NCBI RefSeq assembly: GCF_900100395.1
Contig: NZ_FNFB01000003.1
Location: 358,508 to 422,507 of the forward strand
Direction: 5' to 3'
Source of the DNA: Nonomuraea maritima
GTDB taxonomy: Bacteria; Actinomycetota; Actinomycetes; Streptosporangiales; Streptosporangiaceae
Length of the DNA: 64,000 bases
This document shows, in pieces, positions 37,340-49,646 of the stretch. A model generated the notes under the pieces. It was not told the origin of the DNA, did no database searches, and saw only the letters and a program-made list of their open reading frames with translations. Position 1 is the first letter of the stretch. Every line of letters begins with the position of its first letter. The position numbers and the translations under genes were made by a program.

Positions 37340-37894
37340 GTGGGCAAGATCATTTACTGGATGAACGCCTCGGTCGACGGCTACATCGAGAAGGCCGGCG
37401 GCGGGATGGATTTCTTCGAACCGAGCGAGGATTTTCGGCAGGAGGCGAACGAGCATGTTCGCCGGATGTCGGCGTTCCTGTTCGGGCGGCGGCTGTACGA
37501 GGCTATGGAGCAGCCCTGGACGCAGGAACTCGGTAAGGAAGGCGCCCCCGCCGTCGAGCGGGAGTTCGCCCGGCTGTACCAGGAGACGCCGCGGTACGTC
37601 TTCTCCGACACCGTCCAGAACGTCCCCGAAGGCGTCACGATCGTCCGCAGCGTGGACGCCGCGTCCGTGGTGACGCGGCTCAAGCAGGAGATCGACGGCA
37701 CCCTCCAGCTCGGCGGCCCCGAGCTGGCCGCGTCGCTGATCGACCTGATCGACGAGTTCTGGGTGTACGCGTTCCCCGTGATCGCCGGAGGCGGCAAGCC
37801 GTACCTGCCCGTACGGGAAGAACTACCGCTGCGCCTGGTCGAGAACCGTTGCCTCGCCTCGGGGATCACCTTCCGCCGCTACGTGCGCCCCTGA
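37340..37894 (+). CDS. Dihydrofolate reductase-fold protein (RibD C-terminal-like)
   Basis: 184 aa from GTG 37340 behind AGAGGAGG. MNASVDGYIEK, FLFGRRLYEAME, YVFSDTVQNVPEGVTIV and LQLGGPELAASLIDLIDEFWVYAFPVIAGGGKPYL follow the RibD-C/DHFR-like layout common in actinobacterial stand-alone proteins. NADPH binding at GGPELA is expected. Whether it reduces dihydrofolate, a pyrimidine or another substrate is not known. Confidence 0.85.
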   Translation: MGKIIYWMNASVDGYIEKAGGGMDFFEPSEDFRQEANEHVRRMSAFLFGRRLYEAMEQPWTQELGKEGAPAVEREFARLYQETPRYVFSDTVQNVPEGVTIVRSVDAASVVTRLKQEIDGTLQLGGPELAASLIDLIDEFWVYAFPVIAGGGKPYLPVREELPLRLVENRCLASGITFRRYVRP

Positions 37895-38550
37895 CCGGCC
37901 AGCAGACCGGTGGGGACGGTCACCGAGGGGCCGCGGATCAGGGCGACGCAGTCGGTGATCGCGTCCTCGAGCAGTTGCCGCAGCAGCGCGTCCGGGTCGG
38001 GGGCGCACGCCTGGACGATGCCCACCACCGACAGCTGCACCGCGTTGGGCGCGGCGTAACGGCGGAAACCCCGCTCGGTGATCCTGGCCGCCCTGCTGAA
38101 GCGCCTGGCCTGCTCCGCCGCCTGCGGCACCTCCTCCATGGCGCGCCGGCTCCGCTCGCTCATCCGCCCCGACGGCGCGCCGTCGAGCCGGGCCAGCATC
38201 TCCTCGGCCGCGAGCACCGACACCGCGAGCGCGAGCTGCCGCTCGGCCGCCGCGACCGGCAGCGCCGTGGTGGCGCAGCGCAGCGCGATCCGCGCGTCGA
38301 CCCGCAGGTCGTCGCTGGTCAGCCCGATGATGGACGGCACCAGCCCGACCAGCTTGGCCCTGCTCTCGTCGCCGGTGTTGTCGTTGATGAGCCGGGCGAG
38401 TGCGGCCAGCAAGGGGTGGGTGCAGGACGGGTGGTCGCTCCAGCGCTCACCGGCCAGGTACGAGGCCAGCTCCATGAAACACGCACCGCGCTTGGGGTTG
38501 CGATGCCTGCCGCGCGAAAGGACCGGCATGTGATCAAGGTGATTGTCCAC
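37879..38550 (-). CDS. Hypothetical 223-aa helical protein
   Basis: Starts at GTG 38550 (or ATG 38529). The centre is helical and Ala/Arg-rich, with LVGLVPSIIGLTSDDLRVDARIALRCA. There is no signal peptide or clear membrane helix. The C-terminal 16 bases overlap the convergent DHFR-type gene. No domain recognised; codon pattern supports a real gene. Confidence 0.65.
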   Translation of the reverse strand: MDNHLDHMPVLSRGRHRNPKRGACFMELASYLAGERWSDHPSCTHPLLAALARLINDNTGDESRAKLVGLVPSIIGLTSDDLRVDARIALRCATTALPVAAAERQLALAVSVLAAEEMLARLDGAPSGRMSERSRRAMEEVPQAAEQARRFSRAARITERGFRRYAAPNAVQLSVVGIVQACAPDPDALLRQLLEDAITDCVALIRGPSVTVPTGLLAGQGRT

Positions 38551-38647
38551 GGGTGCTCCACTGCTCCACGCGATCGCCGTCTATCCAGTCTGCGTCGCCG
38601 TGCGGCACAACGCCAGTGCTGCGGGACATACCCGCATCAGGGATGCC

Positions 38648-41254
38648 CTACCCGGCAGGAGACCCGACGAACACCGCGACCGTCCGCGCCGGGACCGTGA
38701 GCGCGCGGGTGGCCGGGTCGTACGCCGACGCGCGCACGACGGGGTCGTGTCCGGCCGCCTGGACGGGGTGCAGCGCGAGCGTCTCCCCTGGCGCGACCGG
38801 GACGTCCTGGACCTGCGGGTGCGGTGTGGCGTTGAAGACGACCGTGACGGACGACCAGCGCGGGTCGAGACCGTCCGTCCTGACGTGCAGAGCGATCACG
38901 CCGTCCGCCGAGCCGGGGAACGACAGCCGCCGCCGTACCTCGTCGGCGGACCCCAGCGCGAACGCCGGCGAGGAGGCCCGGATCCGCAGCAGCTCCCCGA
39001 ACCCGGCGCGGGCGGCGTCGATCGCCGCGCAGCCGGGCCGCAGCGCGGGGTCGGCCAGCAACGGGCGGGCGTACGGCCAGCGCGCCTCGTTGTCGGCCCT
39101 GGGCGGCAGGCCCGCGCCGAAGCCGTTGCCCTGCGAGCAGTCCCACAGCAGCCGGTTGAACCAGTCGCCCGAGTCGTAGGAGTTGCGGTCGAGCGACTTC
39201 GACCGCAGCCGCTCCGACCCCGCGTGCACGAACGCCGCCCCCTGGGCCAGCAGCACCGTCGCCAGCGACAGCAGCTGCATGCGCACCCGGTCGTCCATCG
39301 AGGTGTGCTGCGGCAGCTTGTACGCCAGCGCGTCGAACAGCGTCTCGTTGTCGTGCGCGTCCACGTACGTGACGGCCTCGCCGGGAGCGGCCGTGTACCC
39401 GGCGGGCCCGCCGTTGTAGTCGAGCTCGGACGACCGCACCCCGGACGGCAGCACGTAGTCGGCCAGGCTGCCGGTCAGCCCGACCCGGATCAGGTCGCAG
39501 TAGTGGGCCAGCCGTGCCCGCTGCTGCTCGGGGCCGCCGCCCGCGGGGGAGCCGTTCGGGTCGCCCGCCAGCCCGGAGCCGAATCCCTGCACGCGCGGGT
39601 CGGCGTCGAACGGGCCGCCGCCGCGCACCGCGTCGCGCATCCGGTCGCTGAACGTGGCGATGCCGGTCCCGGCCATGCGCGTCTGCGTCGCCTGCTCGAA
39701 CCGCGCGCCGCCGGCCACCTCGCCGAAGTCCCAGCCCTCGCCGTACAGGACGACGGCGCGGCCGTCCACGCCGTCGCGGTCGAGGGTGAGCGCGTCGAGC
39801 GCGCGGCGGACGGCGAGGATGTTGGCCTTCGGGTGGTGTCCCATGAGGTCGAAGCGGAACCCGTCGACCCGGTAGCGGCGCGCCCACATCACCACCGAGT
39901 CCACCACGTAACGGCCGGCCATCAGGTGCTCGGGCGCGAGGCCGGGGCAGCAGGTGGACGTCGCCACCGTGCCGTCGTCCAGCAGCCGGTGGTAGTAGCC
40001 GGGCACGATCGGGTCGAGCACGCGGATGTCGTAGGTGTGGTTGTACACGACGTCCATGACCACCCGCAGCCCGGCCCGGTTGAGCGCGGCGACCATGCCA
40101 CGGAACTCCCTGATCCGCTGGTCGGGGTCGGTCGCGTACGAGCCCTCCGGCACCGAGTGGTGCAACGGGTCGTACCCCCAGTTGAAGGAGTCGGTGGCGG
40201 CGGTGCGGGCGACGCACTCCTGCTGCAGCTCGGAGTCGGGGGGCAGCGCGGCGAGGTCGCAGTCCGGCTCGACGCGGTCGGCCCGCCGCTCGGGCACCGT
40301 CGCGAAGTCGAACACCGGCAGCAGGTGGACGTGCGTCACTCCGTCGGCGGCCAGCGCCCGCAGCTCGCGCGTCCCGGCGCCGTCCACCCCGAAGGCCGCG
40401 TACGTGCCGCGCAGCTCCTGCGGGACGGTCGCGTCGGAGGCGGAGAAGTCGCGCACGTGCAACTCGTAGATCACGGCCCGTTCGAGGGGCACGGCGGCGG
40501 GCTTGGCCAGGCGGTCCCAGCCGGGCGGCTTGTGCGCGGCGGCGTCCGGCGCGGTGAGCACGCTGCGCGCGCCGTCGGGGGTGACGAGCACGCCGTACGG
40601 GTCGGTGACCTCGTTCGTGACCACCTCGCCGGCGGCGGGGGAGTAGACGGTGACCTGGAACGTGTACGCGCGGCCGTACCAGGTGGGCAGGCCGCGCACC
40701 GACCACACGCCGGTCGCGTCGTCGCGCCGCATCCGGTGCACGGTGCGGCGGGAGCCGTACAGGACGAGTTCGACCGTGCGCGCGGTCGGCGCCCACAGCG
40801 ACAGCCTGGGGAACAGGCCGCCGTTCTGGCCCAGCGGGACGGTGGCCGCCGCCGCGTACAGGTCGTCCAGCACGCCGGGGATCTGCACCCCGGTCACGGC
40901 CGCGAGCGTGCCGCCGGCGTCCCAGGCGGCGGCGACGACCCGGCCGCGCAGCGCCTCGGCGGCCAGGCCGATGTCACGCGGGTCGACGGTGAGGGCCGTA
41001 CGGCCGGCCAGGTGCGGCCACCGGCGCAGCTGCTCCGCGTCGAACGTCCCAGGCCGCAGCGCGATGTGCCGCTCGTCGCCCTCCGGAGCATCCGGGTGGG
41101 ACGGGCGCCGGCCCGCGCTGAGGACGAGACAGTGCCGCAGCGACGGCTCGACCCGCCAGGCCACCGTCGCGCGGTCGATCCAGTGGGCGGACGCCTCGCT
41201 CGGAGCGCCCTCGATGTGGTCGCTCAGGCTCTTCGCCCCCTCGGCGATCGGCAC
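38648..41254 (-). CDS. pulA: Pullulanase-type alpha-1,6-glucosidase (GH13 with CBM48)
   Basis: An intracellular debranching enzyme: no signal peptide, an N2-type and CBM48 domain ([15 protein letters not shown]), then the GH13 barrel. Key sites: FNWGYDP (pullulanase YNWGYDP region), [19 protein letters not shown] with the nucleophile Asp, YGEGWDFGE with the acid/base Glu, and [11 protein letters not shown] with the third acid. It cleaves alpha-1,6 links in branched maltodextrin or glycogen. GTG 41254 gives 868 aa; TTG 41311 would add an Arg-rich 19-residue leader. Neither has a strong ribosome site. Confidence 0.93.
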   Translation of the reverse strand: MPIAEGAKSLSDHIEGAPSEASAHWIDRATVAWRVEPSLRHCLVLSAGRRPSHPDAPEGDERHIALRPGTFDAEQLRRWPHLAGRTALTVDPRDIGLAAEALRGRVVAAAWDAGGTLAAVTGVQIPGVLDDLYAAAATVPLGQNGGLFPRLSLWAPTARTVELVLYGSRRTVHRMRRDDATGVWSVRGLPTWYGRAYTFQVTVYSPAAGEVVTNEVTDPYGVLVTPDGARSVLTAPDAAAHKPPGWDRLAKPAAVPLERAVIYELHVRDFSASDATVPQELRGTYAAFGVDGAGTRELRALAADGVTHVHLLPVFDFATVPERRADRVEPDCDLAALPPDSELQQECVARTAATDSFNWGYDPLHHSVPEGSYATDPDQRIREFRGMVAALNRAGLRVVMDVVYNHTYDIRVLDPIVPGYYHRLLDDGTVATSTCCPGLAPEHLMAGRYVVDSVVMWARRYRVDGFRFDLMGHHPKANILAVRRALDALTLDRDGVDGRAVVLYGEGWDFGEVAGGARFEQATQTRMAGTGIATFSDRMRDAVRGGGPFDADPRVQGFGSGLAGDPNGSPAGGGPEQQRARLAHYCDLIRVGLTGSLADYVLPSGVRSSELDYNGGPAGYTAAPGEAVTYVDAHDNETLFDALAYKLPQHTSMDDRVRMQLLSLATVLLAQGAAFVHAGSERLRSKSLDRNSYDSGDWFNRLLWDCSQGNGFGAGLPPRADNEARWPYARPLLADPALRPGCAAIDAARAGFGELLRIRASSPAFALGSADEVRRRLSFPGSADGVIALHVRTDGLDPRWSSVTVVFNATPHPQVQDVPVAPGETLALHPVQAAGHDPVVRASAYDPATRALTVPARTVAVFVGSPAG

Positions 41255-41403
41255 CTCGGACAGCCGTCGTCGTTCCCGCCCGCCGGGGCGGCCATGCGGA
41301 TCGTCGCGCAAACTGCTGCTACAGGCGTCCGGCCCGTGTTCGTCCGCTCCCGGTCGGGGAAAGGGTCCCGAGGGTACGAGATCCGACGGGGGAGGGGCCG
41401 CCA

Positions 41404-42582
41404 GTGTCGATCGGACTCGATCTCGTGCCCGGCGAGCTGGCCCTCGCCATCGAGGGGCTGCCCCTCGTCGACCACCACGCGCACGGCGTGTCCACGCAGA
41501 CCCTGCCGCGCGCGGCGTTCGAGGCGCTGATCACCGAGTCCGACCGGCCGGTGCCGGAGTGGATGACCCAGTTCGACTCGCAGGTCGGCTTCGCCATCCT
41601 GCGCCACTGCGCGCCCCTGCTGGGACTGCAGCCGTCCTGCACCCCCGAGGAGTACCTCGCGCGCCGCGCGCGCCTCGGCGCGGCCGAGATCAGCCGCACC
41701 CTGCTCGGCGCCGCCAGGATCGGCCATTTCCTCGTCGAGACCGGCTACCGGGCCGGGGAGGTGCTCGGCCCGTCCGGGATGGCCGAGCTGACCGGCGTGC
41801 CCGCCGACGAGGTGGTGCGGCTCGAGGCGGTGGCCGAGCAGGTGGCGGCCGACGGGTGCGGAGCGGCCGCGTTCGCCCGGCGGTTCGAGGAGGCGCTGTG
41901 GGAACGCACGCGGACGGCGCGCGGCCTCAAGACCGTCGCCGCCTACCGCTGCGGCCTCGACTTCGACCCCACGCCGCCGCCGTCCGAGGAGGTCACGCAG
42001 GCCGCCGGACGCTGGCTCGCCGCAGGGGGCGGACGGCTGGACGACCCCGTGCTGGTGCGCCACCTCGTCTGGTGCGGCCTCGAACGCGGGCTGCCCCTGC
42101 AGTTCCACATCGGGTACGGCGACCCCGACGTCGACCTGCGCCGCTGCGACCCGCTGCTGCTGCGCGGGCTCATCGAGCTGGCCGAGCCCACCGGGGTGCC
42201 GATCATGCTGCTGCACTGCTACCCGTACCAGCGGAACGCGGGGTTCCTCACCCAGGCGTACCCGAACGTGTTCTTCGACGTGGGGCTCGGCGTCCACTTC
42301 TCGGGCGCGCGCGCCGACGCGCTGGTGGCGGAGAGCCTGGAACTCGCGCCGTTCGCGAAGGTGCTGTTCTCCTCCGACGGGTTCGGGCCTGCCGAGCTGC
42401 ACTACCTCGGGGCGGAGCTGTGGCGGCGGGCGATGCAGCGGGTGCTGGGCGGCTTCGTGACCGAGGGGGAGTGGTCGGCCGCGCAGGCGGCGCGGGTGGC
42501 GGCCATGGTGGGCGGCGGGAACGCCCGGCGCGTCTACGGCCTGGGCGTTCCCGGACAGCCGGACTGTGATGGGGGTGCGTGA
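41404..42582 (+). CDS. Amidohydrolase-superfamily (FluG N-domain-like) metal-dependent hydrolase
   Basis: 392 aa from GTG 41404 behind GGGGGAGGGG. The first metal motif is LPLVDHHAHGV; later LQFHIGYGDPDVD, LLHCYPY and the Asp in FSSDGFGPAELHYLG complete the TIM-barrel amidohydrolase pattern. Such proteins hydrolyse amide, lactone or isomerise sugar acids. It is three bases upstream of an M20 amidohydrolase gene, so the two probably act in one catabolic route. Confidence 0.85.
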   Translation: MSIGLDLVPGELALAIEGLPLVDHHAHGVSTQTLPRAAFEALITESDRPVPEWMTQFDSQVGFAILRHCAPLLGLQPSCTPEEYLARRARLGAAEISRTLLGAARIGHFLVETGYRAGEVLGPSGMAELTGVPADEVVRLEAVAEQVAADGCGAAAFARRFEEALWERTRTARGLKTVAAYRCGLDFDPTPPPSEEVTQAAGRWLAAGGGRLDDPVLVRHLVWCGLERGLPLQFHIGYGDPDVDLRRCDPLLLRGLIELAEPTGVPIMLLHCYPYQRNAGFLTQAYPNVFFDVGLGVHFSGARADALVAESLELAPFAKVLFSSDGFGPAELHYLGAELWRRAMQRVLGGFVTEGEWSAAQAARVAAMVGGGNARRVYGLGVPGQPDCDGGA

Positions 42583-42585
42583 CGG

Positions 42586-43890
42586 GTGAGGGTGAACGGA
42601 CGCCGTGCCGACGCCGAGAAGGAACTGCGGGCGGCGCTGCGCAGGGAGGTTCCGGCCGCGGTCGCGCTGCGACGGGAGCTGCACGCCTGGCCGCGCGTGT
42701 CCGGTCACGAGGGCCCCACGCTCGAACGCGTGCTCGGCGGCCTGCTGGGCGTCTTCCCCGGGTCGCTGTCCGGCCCGGCCGTGGAGCGCGTGGCCGGCAC
42801 CGGCGCCGTCCTGCGGATCGGCGGCCCAGGCCCGTGCGTGGCCGTGCGCGGCGAGCTGGACGCCCTGCCGATGGACGAGAGCACCGGGGTGGCGTGGGCG
42901 GCCACGAACGGCGCCATGCACTCCTGCGGTCACGACGTGCACCTGGCCGCCGTGGTGGCGCTCGCCCGCGCCGTCGCCCGAACGCAGGTGAGCGCCGTCC
43001 ACGAGGGGCGCGCCGCCCCGGCAGGGGAGCCGTTCGCGCCGCCGCTGCTGGTCGTGCTGCAGCCGCGCGAGGAGTCCCAGCCCTCGGGCGCGCTCGACGT
43101 CGTCGGCTCAGGCGTCCTCGAACGGCATCGCGTGCACGCCATGGTCGGGGCGCACGTGCAGCCGCTGCTCCCGGCGGGCACCGTGGCCTGCACCCCCGGA
43201 GCGGTGAACGCCTCGGCCGACGCGTTCACGGTCACCGTGACCGGGGCCGAGGGCCACGCCGCCTACCCGCACCTCACCCGCGACCCCGTGCTCGCCATGG
43301 CGCAGGTGATCGTGTCGGCGCAGCAGATCGTCAGCCGGTTCGCCGACCCCATGGTGCCGACCGTGGTGACGTTCGGCACCGTGAACGCCGGAACCGCGCC
43401 GAACGCGGTGCCCCGCGAGGCCACCGCGAGAGGCACGCTGCGGACGATGTCGCCGGGCTTTCGCGACCGGATGTGCCGGAGGTTCGTCCAGGTCGTCGAG
43501 GACACCGCCAGGTCGTACGGGTGCGCGGCCGAGGTGGAGCTGCGCTACGGCGAACCGGTGCTGGTCAACGACCCGCTGCTGACCGCGGAGACCGGGGAGC
43601 TGCTGCGCGCGCACGGCTGGGAGGTCACCGACGAGCTGCGCTCGTGCGGGGCCGACGACTTCGCCAGGTACGGCGAGGTGGCGCGGTCGCTGATGATGTT
43701 CGTCGGCGTGGACACCGAGGCCGGGCTGCACAGCCCCGCCTTCCTGCCCGGCGACGACAGCGTGGGGGCGGTCGCGGAGGTACTGCTGGCGGGGTACCTC
43801 GCGGCCGCCTCGTCCGGCCGGTTCGGCGACCACACCGTCGAGGCGGCAACAGAGGCCGCGCGCCGAGAAGGACACCAAACTCATACATGA
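42586..43890 (+). CDS. M20D-family amidohydrolase (hippurate/IAA-amino-acid hydrolase-like)
   Basis: 434 aa. Metal-site motifs of the family are present: HSCGHDVHLAAV, VLQPREESQPSG, GAEGHAAYPH and LHSPAFLPGDD. They form the Cys/His/Glu/His set used by amidohydrolases that free an acyl group from an amino acid. The GTG at 42586 is three bases after the preceding stop. It shares an operon with the amidohydrolase-superfamily gene. Confidence 0.9.
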   Translation: MRVNGRRADAEKELRAALRREVPAAVALRRELHAWPRVSGHEGPTLERVLGGLLGVFPGSLSGPAVERVAGTGAVLRIGGPGPCVAVRGELDALPMDESTGVAWAATNGAMHSCGHDVHLAAVVALARAVARTQVSAVHEGRAAPAGEPFAPPLLVVLQPREESQPSGALDVVGSGVLERHRVHAMVGAHVQPLLPAGTVACTPGAVNASADAFTVTVTGAEGHAAYPHLTRDPVLAMAQVIVSAQQIVSRFADPMVPTVVTFGTVNAGTAPNAVPREATARGTLRTMSPGFRDRMCRRFVQVVEDTARSYGCAAEVELRYGEPVLVNDPLLTAETGELLRAHGWEVTDELRSCGADDFARYGEVARSLMMFVGVDTEAGLHSPAFLPGDDSVGAVAEVLLAGYLAAASSGRFGDHTVEAATEAARREGHQTHT

Positions 43891-46701
<2,811 letters not shown>

Positions 46702-46732
46702 CCGGGAGAAGGGCTGGAGTCCGCCCCCGCCA

Positions 46733-46799
46733 GCTCCAGCCCCCGCCGGGGGCTGGAGCGAGGCCGAGGCTAGAGGGCCGGGGCTTGCTGCCCCGGCCC
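46733..46799. terminator. Double hairpin terminator between lacZ and the EF-Tu gene
   Basis: First hairpin: GCTCCAGCCCCC (46733-46744) with its complement at 46748-46759, loop GCC. Second hairpin: GGGCCGGGGC (46775-46784) with its complement at 46790-46799, loop TTGCT. Both stems are perfect and lie between convergent genes. Confidence 0.8.
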
Positions 46800-46808
46800 G
46801 TCGGCGTG

Positions 46809-47978
46809 TCAGGCGGGGACGGTGAGGACGGTGCCGGCGCCCACGGTGAGGCCGCCCTCGCGGATCGCGAAGCCGAGCCCCGGCTCCAGAGCCACCGCCT
46901 TCCCCAGCCGCACCGTCACCTCCACGGTGTCGCCCGGCCCGGCGACGCCCTCGGGCAGCGTCAGCTCCCCGGGCACGTCGGTGGTGCGCAGGTAGAACTG
47001 CGGCCGGTAACCCGACGCGATCGGCCCGCGCCGTCCGCCCTCCTCCGTGGTGAGGAGGTAGACCCGGGCCGTGAACGACGCGAGCGCCCGCTGGGTGCCG
47101 GGCGCCGCCAGCACCATGCCGCGCCGCACCTGCTCGCGGCGCACGCCGCGGAGCAGCACGGCGGCGTTGTCGCCGGCCTCGCCGCGCTCCATCGTCCTGC
47201 CGAACGTCTCCACGCCCGTCACGACGGCGGAGAACCCGTCGCCGAGCCCGACCGCCTCGACCGGGTCGCCGACGCGTACCGTGCCGCGCTCGATCGCGCC
47301 GGTGACGACCGTGCCGCGGCCGGTGACCGTCAGCACGTTCTCGACCGGCATGAGGAACGGCGCGTCCACGTACCGCACGGGCACGGGGATGTGCTCGTCC
47401 ACCGCGCGCAGCAGCGCCTCGACCGACGCCGTCCAGACGGGGTCGCCCTCCAGAGCCCGCAGCCCGGAGACGCGCACCATCGGGACGTCCAGGTAGCCGT
47501 GCTCGGACAGCAGCTCCTGCAGCTCCAGCTCGACCAGGTCGACGAGCTCAGGGTCGGCGCCGTCGGCCTTGTTGACCGCGACGACGAGGTGCTCGACGCC
47601 GACCCGCCGGGCCAGCAGCAGGTGCTCCCTGGTCTGCGGCATGATGCCGTCGTGCGCGGACACGACGAGGATCGCGCCGTCGAGCTGCGCCGCCCCCGTG
47701 ATCATGTTCTTCACGTAGTCGGCGTGCCCCGGCATGTCGACGTGGGCGTAGTGCCGGGTGTCGGTCTCGTACTCGACGTGCGAGATGTTGATCGTGATGC
47801 CCCTGGAGGCCTCCTCCGGGGTGCGGTCGATCCGCTCGAACGGCGTGTACGTGGCCTGCCCGCGCGCGGCCAGCACCTTCGTGATGGCCGCGGTCAGCGT
47901 GGTCTTGCCGTGGTCGACGTGCCCCATCGTGCCGATGTTGAGATGCGGCTTGTTGCGAACGTAGGCCTGCTTGGCCAT
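46809..47978 (-). CDS. tuf: Divergent second elongation factor Tu (Tuf3-like)
   Basis: 389 aa from ATG 47978 behind GGGAAGGG. All GTPase motifs are present: [19 protein letters not shown] (usually DCPGH), NKAD and VSGL (usually VSAL). EF-Tu delivers aminoacyl-tRNA to the ribosome. Compared with housekeeping EF-Tu it has many changes, including Arg at Escherichia position Gln124 and His at Tyr160, two positions where changes confer kirromycin resistance. It lies alone, not in the str operon with fusA, rpsL and rpsG, so it is most likely the minor, conditionally expressed Tuf3 type known from actinomycetes. Confidence 0.92.
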   Translation of the reverse strand: MAKQAYVRNKPHLNIGTMGHVDHGKTTLTAAITKVLAARGQATYTPFERIDRTPEEASRGITINISHVEYETDTRHYAHVDMPGHADYVKNMITGAAQLDGAILVVSAHDGIMPQTREHLLLARRVGVEHLVVAVNKADGADPELVDLVELELQELLSEHGYLDVPMVRVSGLRALEGDPVWTASVEALLRAVDEHIPVPVRYVDAPFLMPVENVLTVTGRGTVVTGAIERGTVRVGDPVEAVGLGDGFSAVVTGVETFGRTMERGEAGDNAAVLLRGVRREQVRRGMVLAAPGTQRALASFTARVYLLTTEEGGRRGPIASGYRPQFYLRTTDVPGELTLPEGVAGPGDTVEVTVRLGKAVALEPGLGFAIREGGLTVGAGTVLTVPA

Positions 47979-48200
47979 GTCCCTTCCCTTTCCGGAACCG
48001 GAGTACTGGTGACCCGTCGGGTCGGCAACCTCCCCCCGCCGGGTCACTCAGGGACGTACGGGAAGAGGTCAGCGCTCCAGGCCGTCGAGGGCACGCCCGA
48101 GCGCGCCCGGCAGTGCGGGCGTCGCGAGGTGGGCGTACCGGAACATGACGAACATAGTGCGGCGATCAGCGCCGCACCGCAACGGATTATTCCCGCGCCG

Positions 48201-49505
48201 CTACGGGCGCCCGACCCCCATGTAGGTGAAACCGAGCTCCCGCATCGAGGCCGGGTCGAGCAGGTTGCGTCCGTCGAACAGCACCGGGCGGCGCATCACC
48301 GCCGCCGCGTGCGCCCAGTCGACCTCCTTGATCTGCGGCCACTCGGTGACCACGATCGCCGCGTCCGCGCCCTCCAGCGCCAGCTCGGGTGTCTCGTGCC
48401 GGCTCGTCGAGGACCACGGCTCGGCGGCGGCCGGGCGCGCCATCGGGTCCCAGCAGCGCACCTCGGCGCCCTCGGCCAGCAGCCGGGAGGCCAGCACCGT
48501 GCTCGGGGCCTCGCGCATGTCGTCGGTACCTGGCTTGAACGTCAGCCCGAGCAGCGCGACGCGCATGCCCGCCAGCGTGCCGAGCTCGTCCTTCAGCTTC
48601 TGGATCGCCCGGCGCTTCTGCAGGTTGTTGACCTCGATCACGGCCGACAGCAGCTGCAGGTGGTAGCCGGTGTTGCTGGCGAGCTGGCGCAGCGCCTCGG
48701 AGTCCTTCGGGAAGCAGGAGCCGCCCCAGCCGATGCCAGGACGCAGGAAGTGCGGCCCGAGCCGGTGGTCGAGGCCGACCGCCCTGGCGACCTCCTCGAC
48801 GTCGGCGCCCGTCTTCTCGCACAGGGTGGCGATCTCGTTGATGAAACTGATCTTCGTGGCGAGCAGCGCGTTGGAGGCCAGCTTCACCATCTCGGCAGAG
48901 CGCACGTCCATGACGACGACGGGCCCGTCGACGCCGGCGTGCAGCTCCTCGATCAGGCGGGCGGCCGCGTCGTCCTCGGCCCCGATGACGACCCGGTCGG
49001 GGTGCATGAAGTCGTCCACCGCGCGCCCCTCGGCGGTGAACTCGGGGTTGGCGGCGTAGCCGACGTGGGCCAGGCCGGCCTGGTCGAGCGCGGTGCGGAC
49101 GCGGGCGCCGGTGCCCACCGGCACGGTCGACTTCACCACGACGGCCTTGAGGTGCGTCGCGCCCTCCAGCGACCGCAGGACCGTCCACAGCCGCGACAGG
49201 TCGGCGTCGCCGGAGGCCGACGGCGGGGTGTCGACGCAGACGTACGCGATCTCGGCCCCGTCGAGCGCCTCATCCAGGTCGAGGGTGAAGGACAGGCGTT
49301 CCTTGTTACCGGCGATCATGTCGCCGAGCCCGGGCTCGTAGATCGGCACCTCGCCGGACCGCAGGAGGGCGACCTTCTCCGGGTCGATGTCGCGGACCAC
49401 CACCTGGTGACCCAGCTCGGCGAAGCAGGCGCCGGTCACCAGACCGATGTATCCGGCACCGAACACGGCGACCCGCCGTCCCGGGGTACGAACCATGTTG
49501 ATCAT
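48201..49505 (-). CDS. ugd: UDP-glucose 6-dehydrogenase
   Basis: 434 aa. The Rossmann motif GAGYIGLVTGACFAELGH, STVPVGTG, NPEF, and the catalytic cysteine in GIGWGGSCFPKD place it in the UDP-glucose/GDP-mannose dehydrogenase family; LLGLTFKPGTDDMREAPS marks the C-terminal nucleotide-sugar domain. It oxidises UDP-glucose twice to UDP-glucuronate with NAD+, for envelope polysaccharide or teichuronic-type polymers. In NPEFTAEGRAVDDF the usual LREG is changed to TAEG. No glycan genes are adjacent. Confidence 0.93.
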   Translation of the reverse strand: MINMVRTPGRRVAVFGAGYIGLVTGACFAELGHQVVVRDIDPEKVALLRSGEVPIYEPGLGDMIAGNKERLSFTLDLDEALDGAEIAYVCVDTPPSASGDADLSRLWTVLRSLEGATHLKAVVVKSTVPVGTGARVRTALDQAGLAHVGYAANPEFTAEGRAVDDFMHPDRVVIGAEDDAAARLIEELHAGVDGPVVVMDVRSAEMVKLASNALLATKISFINEIATLCEKTGADVEEVARAVGLDHRLGPHFLRPGIGWGGSCFPKDSEALRQLASNTGYHLQLLSAVIEVNNLQKRRAIQKLKDELGTLAGMRVALLGLTFKPGTDDMREAPSTVLASRLLAEGAEVRCWDPMARPAAAEPWSSTSRHETPELALEGADAAIVVTEWPQIKEVDWAHAAAVMRRPVLFDGRNLLDPASMRELGFTYMGVGRP

Positions 49506-49646
49506 CCATTCTCGTGCGGGGGAAGACCCGAGCAGCCACGCCCGGGACCACGGAGCCGAAGGATGCTCACGATAACGCCCCTTTGCGCAGGTTCGCGCCG
49601 TAGGCCGCCTTCAGCTGCTCCATCCGAGGTCACGCAGGGTGGCGGA

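Noticed and set aside
38543..41530. 995-residue open frame opposite the pullulanase-type gene
   Set aside because: It is the antisense shadow of a clear GH13 enzyme and shows no domain.
46809..47978. Housekeeping EF-Tu of the str operon
   Set aside because: No rpsL, rpsG or fusA nearby, and the sequence departs from the usual actinobacterial EF-Tu at several conserved motifs.
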